NCBI GenBank assembly: GCA_020026395.1
Contig: JAHHQM010000001.1
Location: 314,228-378,227 of the forward strand
DNA from: Alistipes sp.
GTDB taxonomy: Bacteria > Bacteroidota > Bacteroidia > Bacteroidales > Rikenellaceae
Reading direction: 5' to 3'
Length of the DNA stretch: 64,000 nucleotides
The notes beneath the pieces are model-generated. The model did not search any database, was not told the DNA's origin, and worked only from the letters and a program-made list of their open reading frames with translations. Made by a program: the position numbers and the translations under genes. Below are positions 1 through 8,796 of this stretch, piece after piece (within the stretch, counting starts at the first letter, position 1; every line of letters starts with the position of its first letter).

Positions 1-1346
1 TGGCCGCCAACGGTCACAACGTCATCAAGGTGAACCTGGTGAACGACCGTGGTATCCACATCTGCAAGTCGATGCTCGCATGGCAGCTCTACGGCAACGG
101 TGAGACGCCCGAATCGACGGGTATGAAGGGTGACCACCTGGTCGGCAGGTACTACGTCGAGTTTGACAAGCACTACAAGGAGCAGATCAAAGAGCTGATG
201 GCCGAGGGGCAGTCGGAAGACGAAGCCAAGAAGAACGCCCCCGTGATGTTGCAGGCACAGGAGATGCTGCGCAAATGGGAGGCCAAAGATCCCGGGGTTT
301 ATGCCCTGTGGGAGAAGATGAACGGCTGGGTGTACAAGGGTTTCGATGCTACGTACAAGGCTATGGGCGTTTCGTTCGATAAGGTATATTATGAGTCGCA
401 GACCTACCTTCTGGGTAAGTCGCTGGTACAGGAAGGCCTCGACAAAGGTATCTTCTACCGCCGTGACGACAACTCGGTATGGATCGATCTGACGAAGGAC
501 GGTCTGGATGAGAAGTTGCTGTTGCGTGGTGACGGTACGTCGGTCTATATGACGCAGGATCTGGGTACGGCATACCGCCGTTTCGAGGACAACAAACTCG
601 ACGATATGATCTACGTGGTGGGTAACGAGCAGAACTACCACTTCCAGGTGCTGAAACTCATCCTCAAGAAACTCGGTTACGCCGATTGGAGTGACCACAT
701 CACCCACCTGTCGTATGGTATGGTTGAGTTGCCCAACGGTAAGATGAAATCGCGTGAGGGTACGGTCGTAGATGCCGATGATCTGATCGCCGATATGGTT
801 TCGACGGCACGCGAGATGTCGGACGAGCTGGGTAAACTCGACGGATGCTCCGAGGTGGAGGCCAACGCCGTTTCGACGATGGTCGGTCTGGGTGCTTTGA
901 AGTACTTCCTTTTGAAGGTCGATCCCAAGAAGAACATGATGTTCGATCCCCGTGAGTCGATCGATTTCAACGGCAATACGGGTCCCTTCATTCAGTATAC
1001 CCACGCGCGTATCTCGTCGATCCTGCGTAAGGCTGCCGAGGCGGGCATTTCGCTGGAGGGCAAGGCCGATGCAGAGCTCCTGAAGGAGGAGGTCGATCTG
1101 ATCAAGACCATTTCGGATTACCCGCAGGTGGTGGCGCAGGCTGGCGATAACTTCGCGCCTTCGATCATTGCCGCTTATGCTTACGATCTGGCCAAGCAGT
1201 TCAACGGATACTACCACGACCACTCGATCTTGAAGGAGGAGCAGGCCGAGGTACGTAAGTTCCGTGTGCAGCTCGCTGCCGAGGTGGCTCAGGTGATTGC
1301 CAAAGCCATGAAACTTCTGGGTATAGAAGTTCCCGAGCGTATGTAA
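1..1346 (+). CDS. argS: Arginyl-tRNA synthetase, 5'-truncated by window edge
   Basis: Class I aminoacyl-tRNA synthetase that charges tRNA-Arg in the cytoplasm. The frame is open from base 3 and enters the window mid-gene (AANGHNVIKVNLVNDRG), so the GTG at base 30 is internal and not a start. About 447 residues are visible, against roughly 590 for the family, so the HIGH-signature half lies outside. The KMSKS loop appears as GKMKSREGTVVD near bases 735-770. The anticodon-binding alpha-helical domain fills the C-terminus, beginning around the NTGPFIQYTHAR segment. A terminator follows the stop. Identification is secure. Confidence 0.96.
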   Translation, partial: AANGHNVIKVNLVNDRGIHICKSMLAWQLYGNGETPESTGMKGDHLVGRYYVEFDKHYKEQIKELMAEGQSEDEAKKNAPVMLQAQEMLRKWEAKDPGVYALWEKMNGWVYKGFDATYKAMGVSFDKVYYESQTYLLGKSLVQEGLDKGIFYRRDDNSVWIDLTKDGLDEKLLLRGDGTSVYMTQDLGTAYRRFEDNKLDDMIYVVGNEQNYHFQVLKLILKKLGYADWSDHITHLSYGMVELPNGKMKSREGTVVDADDLIADMVSTAREMSDELGKLDGCSEVEANAVSTMVGLGALKYFLLKVDPKKNMMFDPRESIDFNGNTGPFIQYTHARISSILRKAAEAGISLEGKADAELLKEEVDLIKTISDYPQVVAQAGDNFAPSIIAAYAYDLAKQFNGYYHDHSILKEEQAEVRKFRVQLAAEVAQVIAKAMKLLGIEVPERM

Positions 1347-1369
1347 TCGTTTCAGTTACAAATATTTTG

Positions 1370-1408
1370 AAGAAGGATCGATCCTCGGTGGGTCGATCCT
1401 TCTTTGTT
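1370..1408 (+). terminator. Rho-independent terminator after argS
   Basis: A perfect 12-base stem (AAGAAGGATCGA, 1370-1381, pairing with 1393-1404) with an 11-base loop, running into a T-rich tract. It sits 24 bases past the argS stop. Confidence 0.85.
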
Positions 1409-1461
1409 TTGTGGTATGAATGTTGCGAGGAGAAGGGTAACACCTTAAAATTTTTGTTATC

Positions 1462-2472
1462 GTGAAAACATTTGTATCTTTTCTGGGCATTTTCCTGTTG
1501 GCCGGAGCTTCGGTTGAGGCCGCAACCCGTGACGGGAAAATTGATGTGCCGACCATGAGTCGCGATACGATTCGGGTGACCGATTACAGCGACGGACAAC
1601 CGACCGGACACCACTATCAGATCACGCGCAACGGCGATGCCGACTACGCGCTTCATTATCGGATGAATCTGGCGCAACTGTATCCCGCATTCGAGGATAA
1701 CAGTCTGACGCTCGACGAATTGCGCATCATGCTGGAGCGTATGGGCAAAGATCCCGATTTCCGTGTGGAGTCGATCGTTATTCGGGGTTGCACGTCGCCC
1801 GGCGGCCCTTCGGAGTTCAACCGCGAGCTGGCCGCACAACGTGCCGCGCAATTCAAGGAGATGATGACCGAAAAATACCCCTGTTGTCGGAATTGTCCGG
1901 TCGAATTGCGTTCTGAGGCGAGCGAGTGGAAGGATTGCTGCGAGGCGGTTTGTCATTCGCAAATCCCCGATAAGGACGTGCTCCGCAGTTCGGATTCCGA
2001 TCAGAAGAAGGAGGCCGCCCTGAAGCAGATGCCCGACGCATGGACTTATATGTGTGCGGAGATCCTGCCCGATATGCGTCGTGTGGATCTGATGATCGAT
2101 TTTGACGAAAAGGAGAATTGCTCGTGCCCGACGGATAACAACCGAGAGGCGTTTATTGTGGATTATAACATGTCGCGCGGGGAGACCCGCAAGGGCGCCG
2201 CCCTCGAGAACCGTGCCGAGGACAACGCCAAGGCATTGGACAAGATAGACCGCAGCGTCAATGAATATGTCGAGGATACGACCACGGCGATCGAAGATTC
2301 GGAAAAACGTGTGGATGCCGAGCGCGAGAAGGCCATAGAGCGTGACGAGGAGTTCACCTCACGCGAACAGACCCGCCTTTCGAAGAAGGAGGCTCGCTAT
2401 GCCCGCCGTCTGCAACGTAAAGCGATGAAGGCCGAGAAGAAGGCACACCGCAACCTGAAAAAAGCAAGATAA
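1462..2472 (+). CDS. Secreted OmpA-like domain protein with a basic coiled tail
   Basis: Starts at GTG 1462 with a signal peptide (MKTFVSFLGIFLLAGASVEA). Residues about 95-130 hold an OmpA-like stretch (GCTSPGGPSEFNRELAAQRA), the same GxxSPxG...N..LA..RA pattern seen in the DUF3575 protein at 53972, but no beta-barrel follows. The middle is rich in cysteine (YPCCRNCP, KDCCEAVC, NCSCP), suggesting disulfides outside the cytoplasm. The last roughly 100 residues are strongly charged and probably coiled coil, ending in a Lys/Arg-rich run. Flanked by terminators on both sides, so it is likely monocistronic. Function is unknown; binding of cell wall or other envelope polymers is inference. Confidence 0.75.
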   Translation: MKTFVSFLGIFLLAGASVEAATRDGKIDVPTMSRDTIRVTDYSDGQPTGHHYQITRNGDADYALHYRMNLAQLYPAFEDNSLTLDELRIMLERMGKDPDFRVESIVIRGCTSPGGPSEFNRELAAQRAAQFKEMMTEKYPCCRNCPVELRSEASEWKDCCEAVCHSQIPDKDVLRSSDSDQKKEAALKQMPDAWTYMCAEILPDMRRVDLMIDFDEKENCSCPTDNNREAFIVDYNMSRGETRKGAALENRAEDNAKALDKIDRSVNEYVEDTTTAIEDSEKRVDAEREKAIERDEEFTSREQTRLSKKEARYARRLQRKAMKAEKKAHRNLKKAR

Positions 2473-2489
2473 ACGGGAAAAAGGAATAA

Positions 2490-2529
2490 AAAATCCGACG
2501 ATCGGTTTTCGGTCGTCGGATTTTTTTTG
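2490..2529. terminator. Bidirectional terminator
   Basis: A 10-base perfect stem (AATCCGACGA, 2492-2501, pairing with 2513-2522), with A-run and T-run on either side. It separates the convergent genes ending at 2472 and 2535. Confidence 0.85.
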
Positions 2530-2534
2530 TGGGT

Positions 2535-2909
2535 TTAGCGGATCAAGCCGCCTGTGCAGTAGGGGATCATCCACACGCACCATACGAAGATGCTGAAGCG
2601 GTTGAACACCTGCAATTCGTGTTCGCGACCGCGACGGATCGTGCGGATTGCCCATGCGGCGTGGATGATCATCAGGATGAGTGCCAGCCAACCCGTAATG
2701 AGGTGGAACGTGTCGTGCGAATTGGTCATCTGACCCATGTACATCATGATTCCCGTGCCGATCGTGTCGGCCACAACGCCCAGCGAGAAGCATACGACAT
2801 GCCACGGGCGGAGTCGCTTGACGTACCATTCGCTCCATACACCGACGGAGTAGAATACCAGGGCAATGGTGATGATCACCAGCGATGAAAACAACAAAGG
2901 ATTTTCCAT
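2535..2909 (-). CDS. Small four-helix membrane protein (TIGR03987/HsmA-like)
   Basis: 124 residues with four hydrophobic segments: about residues 7-25, 40-57, 68-87 and 103-120. Short basic loops (VKRLRPWH, RTIRRGREHE) fit cytoplasmic turns. The histidine pattern SHDTFHLITGW in helix 3 and the overall size match the TIGR03987/HsmA family of uncharacterised inner-membrane proteins, recalled from memory. Convergent with the OmpA-like gene and upstream of the dipeptidase terminator, so it appears to be a single-gene unit. No enzymatic motif is visible. Confidence 0.7.
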   Translation of the reverse strand: MENPLLFSSLVIITIALVFYSVGVWSEWYVKRLRPWHVVCFSLGVVADTIGTGIMMYMGQMTNSHDTFHLITGWLALILMIIHAAWAIRTIRRGREHELQVFNRFSIFVWCVWMIPYCTGGLIR

Positions 2910-2981
2910 GCGTTGAAAAATTTAAAGTGAGTATCGGGTCTCTCGAACCGCAAGTTTGATGCCTGAAGCCCGCGACCCCAA

Positions 2982-3013
2982 GAAAAACAGCCGGCCACCC
3001 CAGTGACCGACTG
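2982..3013 (-). terminator. Terminator of the M20 dipeptidase gene
   Basis: On the minus strand CAGTCGGTCAC (3013-3003) pairs with GTGGCCGGCTG (2998-2988) through 11 pairs including two G-U, followed by TTTTTCTT. Confidence 0.7.
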
Positions 3014-3036
3014 TGTGTTATTCGTGTTGGAAGGGA

Positions 3037-4404
3037 TTAAGCCTCCTCGGCGAAGTATTTGTAGAACAAGGGAATGGTATTGACACCCTTGAAGAACTGA
3101 TCCAGACCGTAGCTTTCGTTGGGCGAGTGGATGGCGTCCTTCTGAAGACCGAAGCCCATCAGGATGGATTTCAGACCCAAAATCTGCTCGAAACCGCTGA
3201 CGATGGGAATCGAACCGCCCGAATAGAACGGCAGGGGTTTCTTGCCGAAGCTCTCGACGATGGCTTTCGATGCGGCCTTGTAGGCGGGCATGTCGGTCGG
3301 AGCCACGTAGGGCATACCTCCGTGCAGGGCACGAACCTCGACCTTCACGCTCTTGGGCGCGATGGCGCGGAAGTGCTTCTCGAACAACTCGGCGATCTTG
3401 TGGAAGTCCTGGTTGGGAACCAGACGCATCGAGATCTTGGCCGAAGCCTTCGACGGGATGATCGTCTTCGAACCCTCCTCGGTGTAACCGCCCCAGATGC
3501 CGTTCACGTCGAGCGACGGACGGACACCCGTACGCTCTACGGTCGTATAGCCTGCCTCACCCGAAACCTCGGCCACGTTGAGCGAACGCTTGTACTCCTC
3601 TTCGTTGTAGGGCATGCGGTTCAGATCGTCACGCTCTTCCTGCGACAGGACGCGTACGTCGTCGTAGAATCCGGGGATCAGCACGTGACCGTTGTCGTCC
3701 ACCAGACCCGTGATCAGGCGAGCCAATACGTTTGCGGGGTTGGCAACGGCACCGCCGAAGATACCCGAGTGCAGATCCTGGCTCGGACCCGTAACTTCAA
3801 CCTCCATGTAGGTCAGACCGCGCAGACCGCACGTGATCGACGGCGTATCCATCGAAACCATCGAGGTATCCGATACGAGGATGATGTCGGCCTTGAGCAG
3901 CTCTTTGTGCTGACGGCAGAAGTCGTAGAGGCTCGTCGAACCGATCTCCTCTTCGCCTTCCAACATGAATTTCACGTTGCAGGGCAGCGAATCCGTAGCG
4001 CACATGGCCTCGAATGCTTTGGCGTGCATCCACAACTGACCTTTATCGTCGTCCGAACCACGACCCCAGATGCGGCCGTCCTTGATTACGGGTTCGAACG
4101 GCTCGGTGTCCCATTCGTTGCGCGGATCAACCGGCATGACGTCGTAGTGGCCATATACCAAAACGGTCTTGGCCTTCGGATCGATCATCTTCTCGGCAAA
4201 TACCACGGGGTTTCCGGCCGTGGGCATCACCTCGGCACGATCGGCTCCGGCCTTCTTGAGCATCTTGGCCAGGTGCTCGGCACAACGTACCATGTCGGGT
4301 TTATGTTCGCTCTGGGCGCTGATCGAGGGAATACGCAGAACCTCGAATAATTCTTCGATGAAGCGGTCTTTGTTCGCTTCGATGTAAGTTTTTACTTTGT
4401 CCAT
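3037..4404 (-). CDS. M20-family dipeptidase
   Basis: Zinc-dependent cytosolic peptidase of the M20 family (PepV/CNDP-like dipeptidase), 455 residues, full length. The metal-binding and catalytic signatures are visible: GHYDVMP (about residues 85-91), GRGSDDDKGQ (114-123) and LEGEEEIGS (148-156), with later metal ligands in VSDTSM and near the C-terminus (FYSGGSIPI). The lid or dimerisation domain lies between them. The glmM stop is 70 bases upstream on the same strand, so the two may be co-transcribed. It probably cleaves dipeptides imported as amino-acid sources; exact specificity cannot be read from the sequence. Confidence 0.92.
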   Translation of the reverse strand: MDKVKTYIEANKDRFIEELFEVLRIPSISAQSEHKPDMVRCAEHLAKMLKKAGADRAEVMPTAGNPVVFAEKMIDPKAKTVLVYGHYDVMPVDPRNEWDTEPFEPVIKDGRIWGRGSDDDKGQLWMHAKAFEAMCATDSLPCNVKFMLEGEEEIGSTSLYDFCRQHKELLKADIILVSDTSMVSMDTPSITCGLRGLTYMEVEVTGPSQDLHSGIFGGAVANPANVLARLITGLVDDNGHVLIPGFYDDVRVLSQEERDDLNRMPYNEEEYKRSLNVAEVSGEAGYTTVERTGVRPSLDVNGIWGGYTEEGSKTIIPSKASAKISMRLVPNQDFHKIAELFEKHFRAIAPKSVKVEVRALHGGMPYVAPTDMPAYKAASKAIVESFGKKPLPFYSGGSIPIVSGFEQILGLKSILMGFGLQKDAIHSPNESYGLDQFFKGVNTIPLFYKYFAEEA

Positions 4405-4474
4405 TGGTTTTTAGTGTCTGTAAAACGGGCGAAGACCGTGGTTGGCAGCCTCCGCCTGTTTCTGATGAATAATC

Positions 4475-5866
4475 TTATTTGATGTTGCAGATCTCTTTCA
4501 TCTCCGAGATGAAACGCTGTGCCAGTGCGTCGGCCTCCTCCATGGATTTGGCCTCGGTGTACACGCGGATGATCGGCTCGGTGTTCGATTTGCGCAGGTG
4601 AACCCAGTTCTCTGGGAAGTCGATTTTCACACCGTCGATGTCGTTGACCTGCTCGTTCTTGTAACGCTCCTTGATCGTGCGCAACACCTTATCGACGTCG
4701 ATTTCGGGCGTGAGCTGGATCTTGTTCTTCGAAGCGTAGTACGAAGGATAGGTTGCACGCAGCTGGGTCATCGTCATGCCCTTCTTGGCCAGGTACGTCA
4801 GGAACAACGCCGAACCGACCAGTGCGTCACGGCCGTAGTGCAACTCGGGGTAGATCACACCGCCGTTGCCCTCGCCACCGATGATGGCACCCGTTTCCTT
4901 CATTTTTGCCACTACGTTCACTTCGCCTACGGCCGATGCCGAGTAGCTGCCACCGTGACGCTCCGTAACATCGCGCAGGGCACGCGACGACGAAAGGTTC
5001 GATACGGTGTTGCCCTTCTCGAGCGAAAGGATGTAGTCGGCAACGGCGACCAGCGTATACTCCTCGACGAACATCGAACCGTCCTCACTGACGAATGCCA
5101 GACGATCCACATCGGGATCGACCACGATACCCAGGTCGGCTTTCTCGCGAACGATGACCTTCGAGATCTCCGTCAGGTTTTGGGGCAGGGGTTCGGGGTT
5201 GTGGGCAAATTCGCCGTTCGGCTCGCAGTTCAGCTCTACGACCTCGCAACCCAATTCGCGCAACAGGGCGGGAATGACGATACCGCCGACCGAGTTTACG
5301 GCATCAACAACCACCTTGAAGTGGCGTTTGCGTACCAGCTCCACATCGACAGCCTTCATGGCCAGCACCTGCTTGATGTGGGTCGAGTTGAACTCCTCGC
5401 GCGAAAGCACTTTACCGATGTGGTCGATTTCGGGGTAGGAGAACGAGCTCTCCTCGGCCATGGCCAGCACCTGCTTGCCCTCGACGTCGTTCAGGAACTC
5501 GCCCGATGCGTTCAGGAGCTTCAGGGCGTTCCACTGACGGGGGTTGTGCGAGGCGGTGATGATGATACCGCCGTCGGCCTTATTCGTGATTACGGCCATC
5601 TCGGTACCCGGCGTGGTGCAGAGACCTACGTTGATGACATTCGCACCGCAAGCCAGCAGCGTGCCTTCAACCAGGTTCGAAACCATCTCACCCGAAATAC
5701 GGGCGTCGCGTCCCACGACGATGGTCAGCTGACGATTCTGATTGCGGCTCGCGATCAGACGGGTGTATGCCGTGGTGAATTTTACGATGTCGAGCGGGGT
5801 GAGGTTGTCGCCCATCAGGCCTCCGATCGTACCGCGGATGCCCGAAATGGATTTGATAAGTGTCAT
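4475..5866 (-). CDS. glmM: Phosphoglucosamine mutase
   Basis: Interconverts glucosamine-6-phosphate and glucosamine-1-phosphate for UDP-GlcNAc and hence peptidoglycan and LPS synthesis. The reading frame stays open far upstream, antisense to the next gene. The start MTLIKSISGIRG (ATG at 5866) was chosen because it begins the conserved domain and gives the family length of 463 residues. The phosphoserine loop is TASHNP (Ser106). The Mg2+ loop is DPDVDRLAF and the sugar-binding loop is GGEGNGG. The C-terminal phosphate-binding motif is RKSNTEPIIRVY. A phosphomannomutase-type specificity cannot be excluded from sequence alone. Confidence 0.88.
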   Translation of the reverse strand: MTLIKSISGIRGTIGGLMGDNLTPLDIVKFTTAYTRLIASRNQNRQLTIVVGRDARISGEMVSNLVEGTLLACGANVINVGLCTTPGTEMAVITNKADGGIIITASHNPRQWNALKLLNASGEFLNDVEGKQVLAMAEESSFSYPEIDHIGKVLSREEFNSTHIKQVLAMKAVDVELVRKRHFKVVVDAVNSVGGIVIPALLRELGCEVVELNCEPNGEFAHNPEPLPQNLTEISKVIVREKADLGIVVDPDVDRLAFVSEDGSMFVEEYTLVAVADYILSLEKGNTVSNLSSSRALRDVTERHGGSYSASAVGEVNVVAKMKETGAIIGGEGNGGVIYPELHYGRDALVGSALFLTYLAKKGMTMTQLRATYPSYYASKNKIQLTPEIDVDKVLRTIKERYKNEQVNDIDGVKIDFPENWVHLRKSNTEPIIRVYTEAKSMEEADALAQRFISEMKEICNIK

Positions 5867-5912
5867 ATGGTTTAAATTTGAGTTTTCTGTGAAATTGATC
5901 TTCTTTAGAATT

Positions 5913-5942
5913 TTGAAATTCGAGGTAAATATATTACTTTTA
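5913..5942 (+). promoter_or_regulatory. Promoter for the phosphorylase-dnaN run
   Basis: TTTTG (TTG at 5913-5915), a 19-base spacer, then TACTTTTA (5935-5942), matching the Bacteroidota consensus at 7 of 8 positions in the -7 box. It lies 33 bases before the ATG at 5975, in the divergent gap with glmM. Confidence 0.65.
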
Positions 5943-5974
5943 TGCCAATTATAAAAATATAAAAAGGTAAAATT

Positions 5975-6850
5975 ATGAGAACGATTCCAGCTTCTGAATT
6001 GATTATCAATGAGGACGGGTCTATTTTCCATTTGCATCTTCGTCCCGAACAACTTGCAGACACCGTTATTCTGGTGGGAGATCCCGGTCGCGTGGCTATG
6101 GTTTCCTCGTTTTTCGATCATATTGAGTGTAATGTTTCCAACCGCGAATTCAATACGGTGACCGGGACGTACAAGGGTCGTCGCATGACGGTACTCTCGA
6201 CGGGTATCGGTATCGGCAACATCGATATCTCCGTGACGGAGCTCGATGCACTGGCCAATATCGACTTCAAAACCCGCCATGTCAAAGACGAAAAACGTTG
6301 CCTGACGCTGGTTCGTTTGGGTACTTCGGGAGCCCTGCAACCCGACATCAAGGTGGGTGATTTCGTATTTGCGCGTACGTCGGTCGGTTTCGACGGTCTG
6401 TTGAACTACTACGCAGGTCGTAACGAGGTGTGCGATCTGGAGATCGAGAAGGCCTTCATGAAACACACAGGCTGGAACGAGCTGCTGCCGAAACCCTACT
6501 TCATCAATGCCGACAACACGTTGTGGGAACACTTCCGCGATTCGGTGGTGGAGGGTATCACGGTGGCCGCTCCGGGTTTCTACGCCCCGCAGGGTCGTTG
6601 GGTACGTCTTCAGCCGCAGGATCTGCACCTGAACGAGAAGGTCGAGTCGTTCCGCTACGAAGGCCGCCGCATCACCAACTTCGAGATGGAGAGCTCGGCA
6701 CTTCAGGGTATGGCCGCACTGATGGGACACCGCGCCGCCACGATCTGCACGATCATCGCACAGCGTGTCGCTCTGGATGCCTGCACCGACTACAAACCGT
6801 TTGTCCGTAAAATGGTCGAGATGGCACTCGATAAACTCGCCGTATTGTAA
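5975..6850 (+). CDS. Nucleoside phosphorylase (uridine-phosphorylase type)
   Basis: 291-residue NP-I family enzyme that phosphorolyses a nucleoside to free base and (deoxy)ribose-1-phosphate. Visible are the phosphate-binding GDPGR (35-39), the RLGTSGAL segment and the purine/pyrimidine-site NFEMESSAL segment, whose Met-Glu pair holds the ribose. The overall pattern is nearest to uridine phosphorylases, but base preference is not certain. It is divergent from glmM and leads a tightly spaced run (dnaN starts 31 bases downstream). Confidence 0.88.
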   Translation: MRTIPASELIINEDGSIFHLHLRPEQLADTVILVGDPGRVAMVSSFFDHIECNVSNREFNTVTGTYKGRRMTVLSTGIGIGNIDISVTELDALANIDFKTRHVKDEKRCLTLVRLGTSGALQPDIKVGDFVFARTSVGFDGLLNYYAGRNEVCDLEIEKAFMKHTGWNELLPKPYFINADNTLWEHFRDSVVEGITVAAPGFYAPQGRWVRLQPQDLHLNEKVESFRYEGRRITNFEMESSALQGMAALMGHRAATICTIIAQRVALDACTDYKPFVRKMVEMALDKLAVL

Positions 6851-6881
6851 TTGAATCAAAAACGTAAAAAATATTAAAACT

Positions 6882-8006
6882 ATGAAATTTTCCGTATCAA
6901 GTTCAGCGTTGCTCTCGCTGCTTTCGACCACCGGTAAGGTGATCAGCAATAAAAATACGCTGCCCATTTTGGATTATTTCTTGATGGAGCTCAGCGGCAA
7001 TACGCTGAAGGTGACTACTTCGGATTTGGAAACGACTTTGATCGGTTCGCTGACGGTCGATTCGGTCGAGCGTGAGGGTACGATCGCCGCACCTGCCAAA
7101 CTGATGCTCGACTCGTTGAAGGAGTTCCCCGAACTTCCGCTCGAGATCGACGTAAACGAGAAAAACTGGGAGATTCGCATCAACTGGAAGAGCGGTACGC
7201 TGTCGATTCCCGGGGCGAGTGCCGTAAGCTATCCCGCCGTTCAGGAGTTGAACCCCGAGCGCAAGGAACTCAAGATGGATGTCGATACGTTGATCAACGG
7301 TGTGAACAAAACGATTTTCGCCACGGCCGACGACGAGTTGCGCCCCGTGATGAACGGTATCTATATCAACTTCGCCAACAACAAGATCACGTTCGTCGGT
7401 ACCGATGCCCACAAACTCGTGCGCCACGAAACCGAGGATGAGACGAACATCGAGGCTTCGTTCATCCTGCCCAAGAAACCCGCCAACCTGCTGAAAACGG
7501 TGCTCCTGAAGGAGGACGAGCAGATCGGTGTGGCGTTCGATGCGAAGAATGCCGTATTCACGCTCAAGAACCATACGTTGGTATGCCGTCTGATCGAGGG
7601 CAACTATCCCAACTACAACGCCGTAATTCCGACCAACAACCCCAACCGCGTGCTGGTGGATCGTATCGAACTGCTCAACGGTATCCGCCGTGTGGCTGTT
7701 TGCTCGAACCCCGCCACGAACCTGATCCGCATGCACATTATGGACAACCACATCGATCTGACGGCTCAGGATCTGGACTTCTCGGTATCGGCCAACGAAA
7801 CCATTTCGTGCAGCTACGACGGTCAGGAGATGGCCATCGGTTTCAAATCGACTTTCCTGGTGGAGATCCTTTCGAACATCGAGACTCCGACGGTATTGAT
7901 CGAATTGGCCGACTCGACCCGTGCAGGTGTGTTCAAACCCGTTTATGACGACAAACAGACCAGCTCAACGCTGATGTTGCTCTCGCCGATGATGTTGAAC
8001 GCTTAA
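6882..8006 (+). CDS. dnaN: DNA polymerase III beta sliding clamp
   Basis: 374 residues, the normal clamp length, made of three repeated clamp folds. The N-terminus MKFSVSSSALLSLLSTTGKV and the closing segment VFKPVYDDKQTSSTLMLLSPM are typical. The clamp tethers the replicative polymerase and repair enzymes to DNA. It is not next to dnaA here. It is followed after 10 bases by a DnaQ-type exonuclease gene, a functional pairing that makes sense because proofreading exonucleases act with the clamp. Confidence 0.97.
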   Translation: MKFSVSSSALLSLLSTTGKVISNKNTLPILDYFLMELSGNTLKVTTSDLETTLIGSLTVDSVEREGTIAAPAKLMLDSLKEFPELPLEIDVNEKNWEIRINWKSGTLSIPGASAVSYPAVQELNPERKELKMDVDTLINGVNKTIFATADDELRPVMNGIYINFANNKITFVGTDAHKLVRHETEDETNIEASFILPKKPANLLKTVLLKEDEQIGVAFDAKNAVFTLKNHTLVCRLIEGNYPNYNAVIPTNNPNRVLVDRIELLNGIRRVAVCSNPATNLIRMHIMDNHIDLTAQDLDFSVSANETISCSYDGQEMAIGFKSTFLVEILSNIETPTVLIELADSTRAGVFKPVYDDKQTSSTLMLLSPMMLNA

Positions 8007-8016
8007 TCCGGTAACG

Positions 8017-8787
8017 ATGAAACTTAACCTCAAACGGCCGATCATCTTCTTTGACCTGGAGACGACCGGTGTCGATACATCGAAGGATCGCATCGTCGAG
8101 ATCTCGATGATCAAGGTCATGCCCGACGGGGAGGAGATCTCCAAAACACGCCGTTTGAATCCTGAAATGCACATCCCCGAAGAGGCGACCGCCGTCCACG
8201 GCATTACCGACGAGGATGTGAAGGACTGTCCGACCTTCAAACAGGTGGCCAAGTCACTGGAACAATTCATCCAGGGTTGCGATTTCGGCGGATTCAATTC
8301 CAACCGCTTCGATCTTCCGCTTCTGGTTGAGGAGTTCATGCGGGTGGGGTTGGATGTCGATCTGAAACGCCGCAAATTTATCGATGTGCAGAACATCTTC
8401 CACAAGAAGGAACAGCGTACGCTGGTGGCTGCCTATCGTTTCTATTGCGACAAGGATCTGACGGATGCCCACGCCGCCGAGGCCGATACCCGCGCCACGT
8501 ATGAGGTGCTCAAGGCGCAGTTGGATCGCTATCCCGACCTGGAGAACGATGTCGATGCGCTGGCCGAATTCTCGGCACGCGGCGAAACGGTCGATTATGC
8601 AGGCCGCATCGTCTATGACGACAAGGGCGTCGAGGTGTTCGGATTCGGCAAGTACCGCGGCAAGTCGGTGGCCGAAGTCTTCGAACGAGAACCGAGTTAC
8701 TACTCGTGGATGATGGAGGGCGATTTTCCGCTCTATACCAAGAAGGTGATCACGGAGATCAGAATGCGAGGTAAACTGAAAAAATAA
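8017..8787 (+). CDS. DnaQ-family 3'-5' exonuclease
   Basis: 256 residues. The DEDDh exonuclease motifs are visible: FFDLETTG (Exo I, Asp13 and Glu15), FNSNRFDLPLL (Exo II) and HAAEADTRAT (Exo III with catalytic His and Asp). A small C-terminal module (FGKYRGKSVAEVFE, YYSWMMEGDFP) resembles the DUF3820-type tail found on Bacteroidota proofreading-like exonucleases. It lies 10 bases after dnaN and 9 bases before the LysM gene. It could be the replicative epsilon-like proofreader or a stand-alone repair nuclease; the motifs do not decide which. Confidence 0.88.
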   Translation: MKLNLKRPIIFFDLETTGVDTSKDRIVEISMIKVMPDGEEISKTRRLNPEMHIPEEATAVHGITDEDVKDCPTFKQVAKSLEQFIQGCDFGGFNSNRFDLPLLVEEFMRVGLDVDLKRRKFIDVQNIFHKKEQRTLVAAYRFYCDKDLTDAHAAEADTRATYEVLKAQLDRYPDLENDVDALAEFSARGETVDYAGRIVYDDKGVEVFGFGKYRGKSVAEVFEREPSYYSWMMEGDFPLYTKKVITEIRMRGKLKK

Positions 8788-8796
8788 AACCAAAAG

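Noticed and set aside
3013..4350. Plus-strand open frame opposite the M20 dipeptidase
   Set aside because: Antisense to a gene with all catalytic motifs; the translation has no domain.
5867..6967. Upstream extension of the glmM frame, giving a protein above 800 residues
   Set aside because: The extension is antisense to the nucleoside phosphorylase and lacks homology; glmM begins at the conserved MTLIKSISGIRG.
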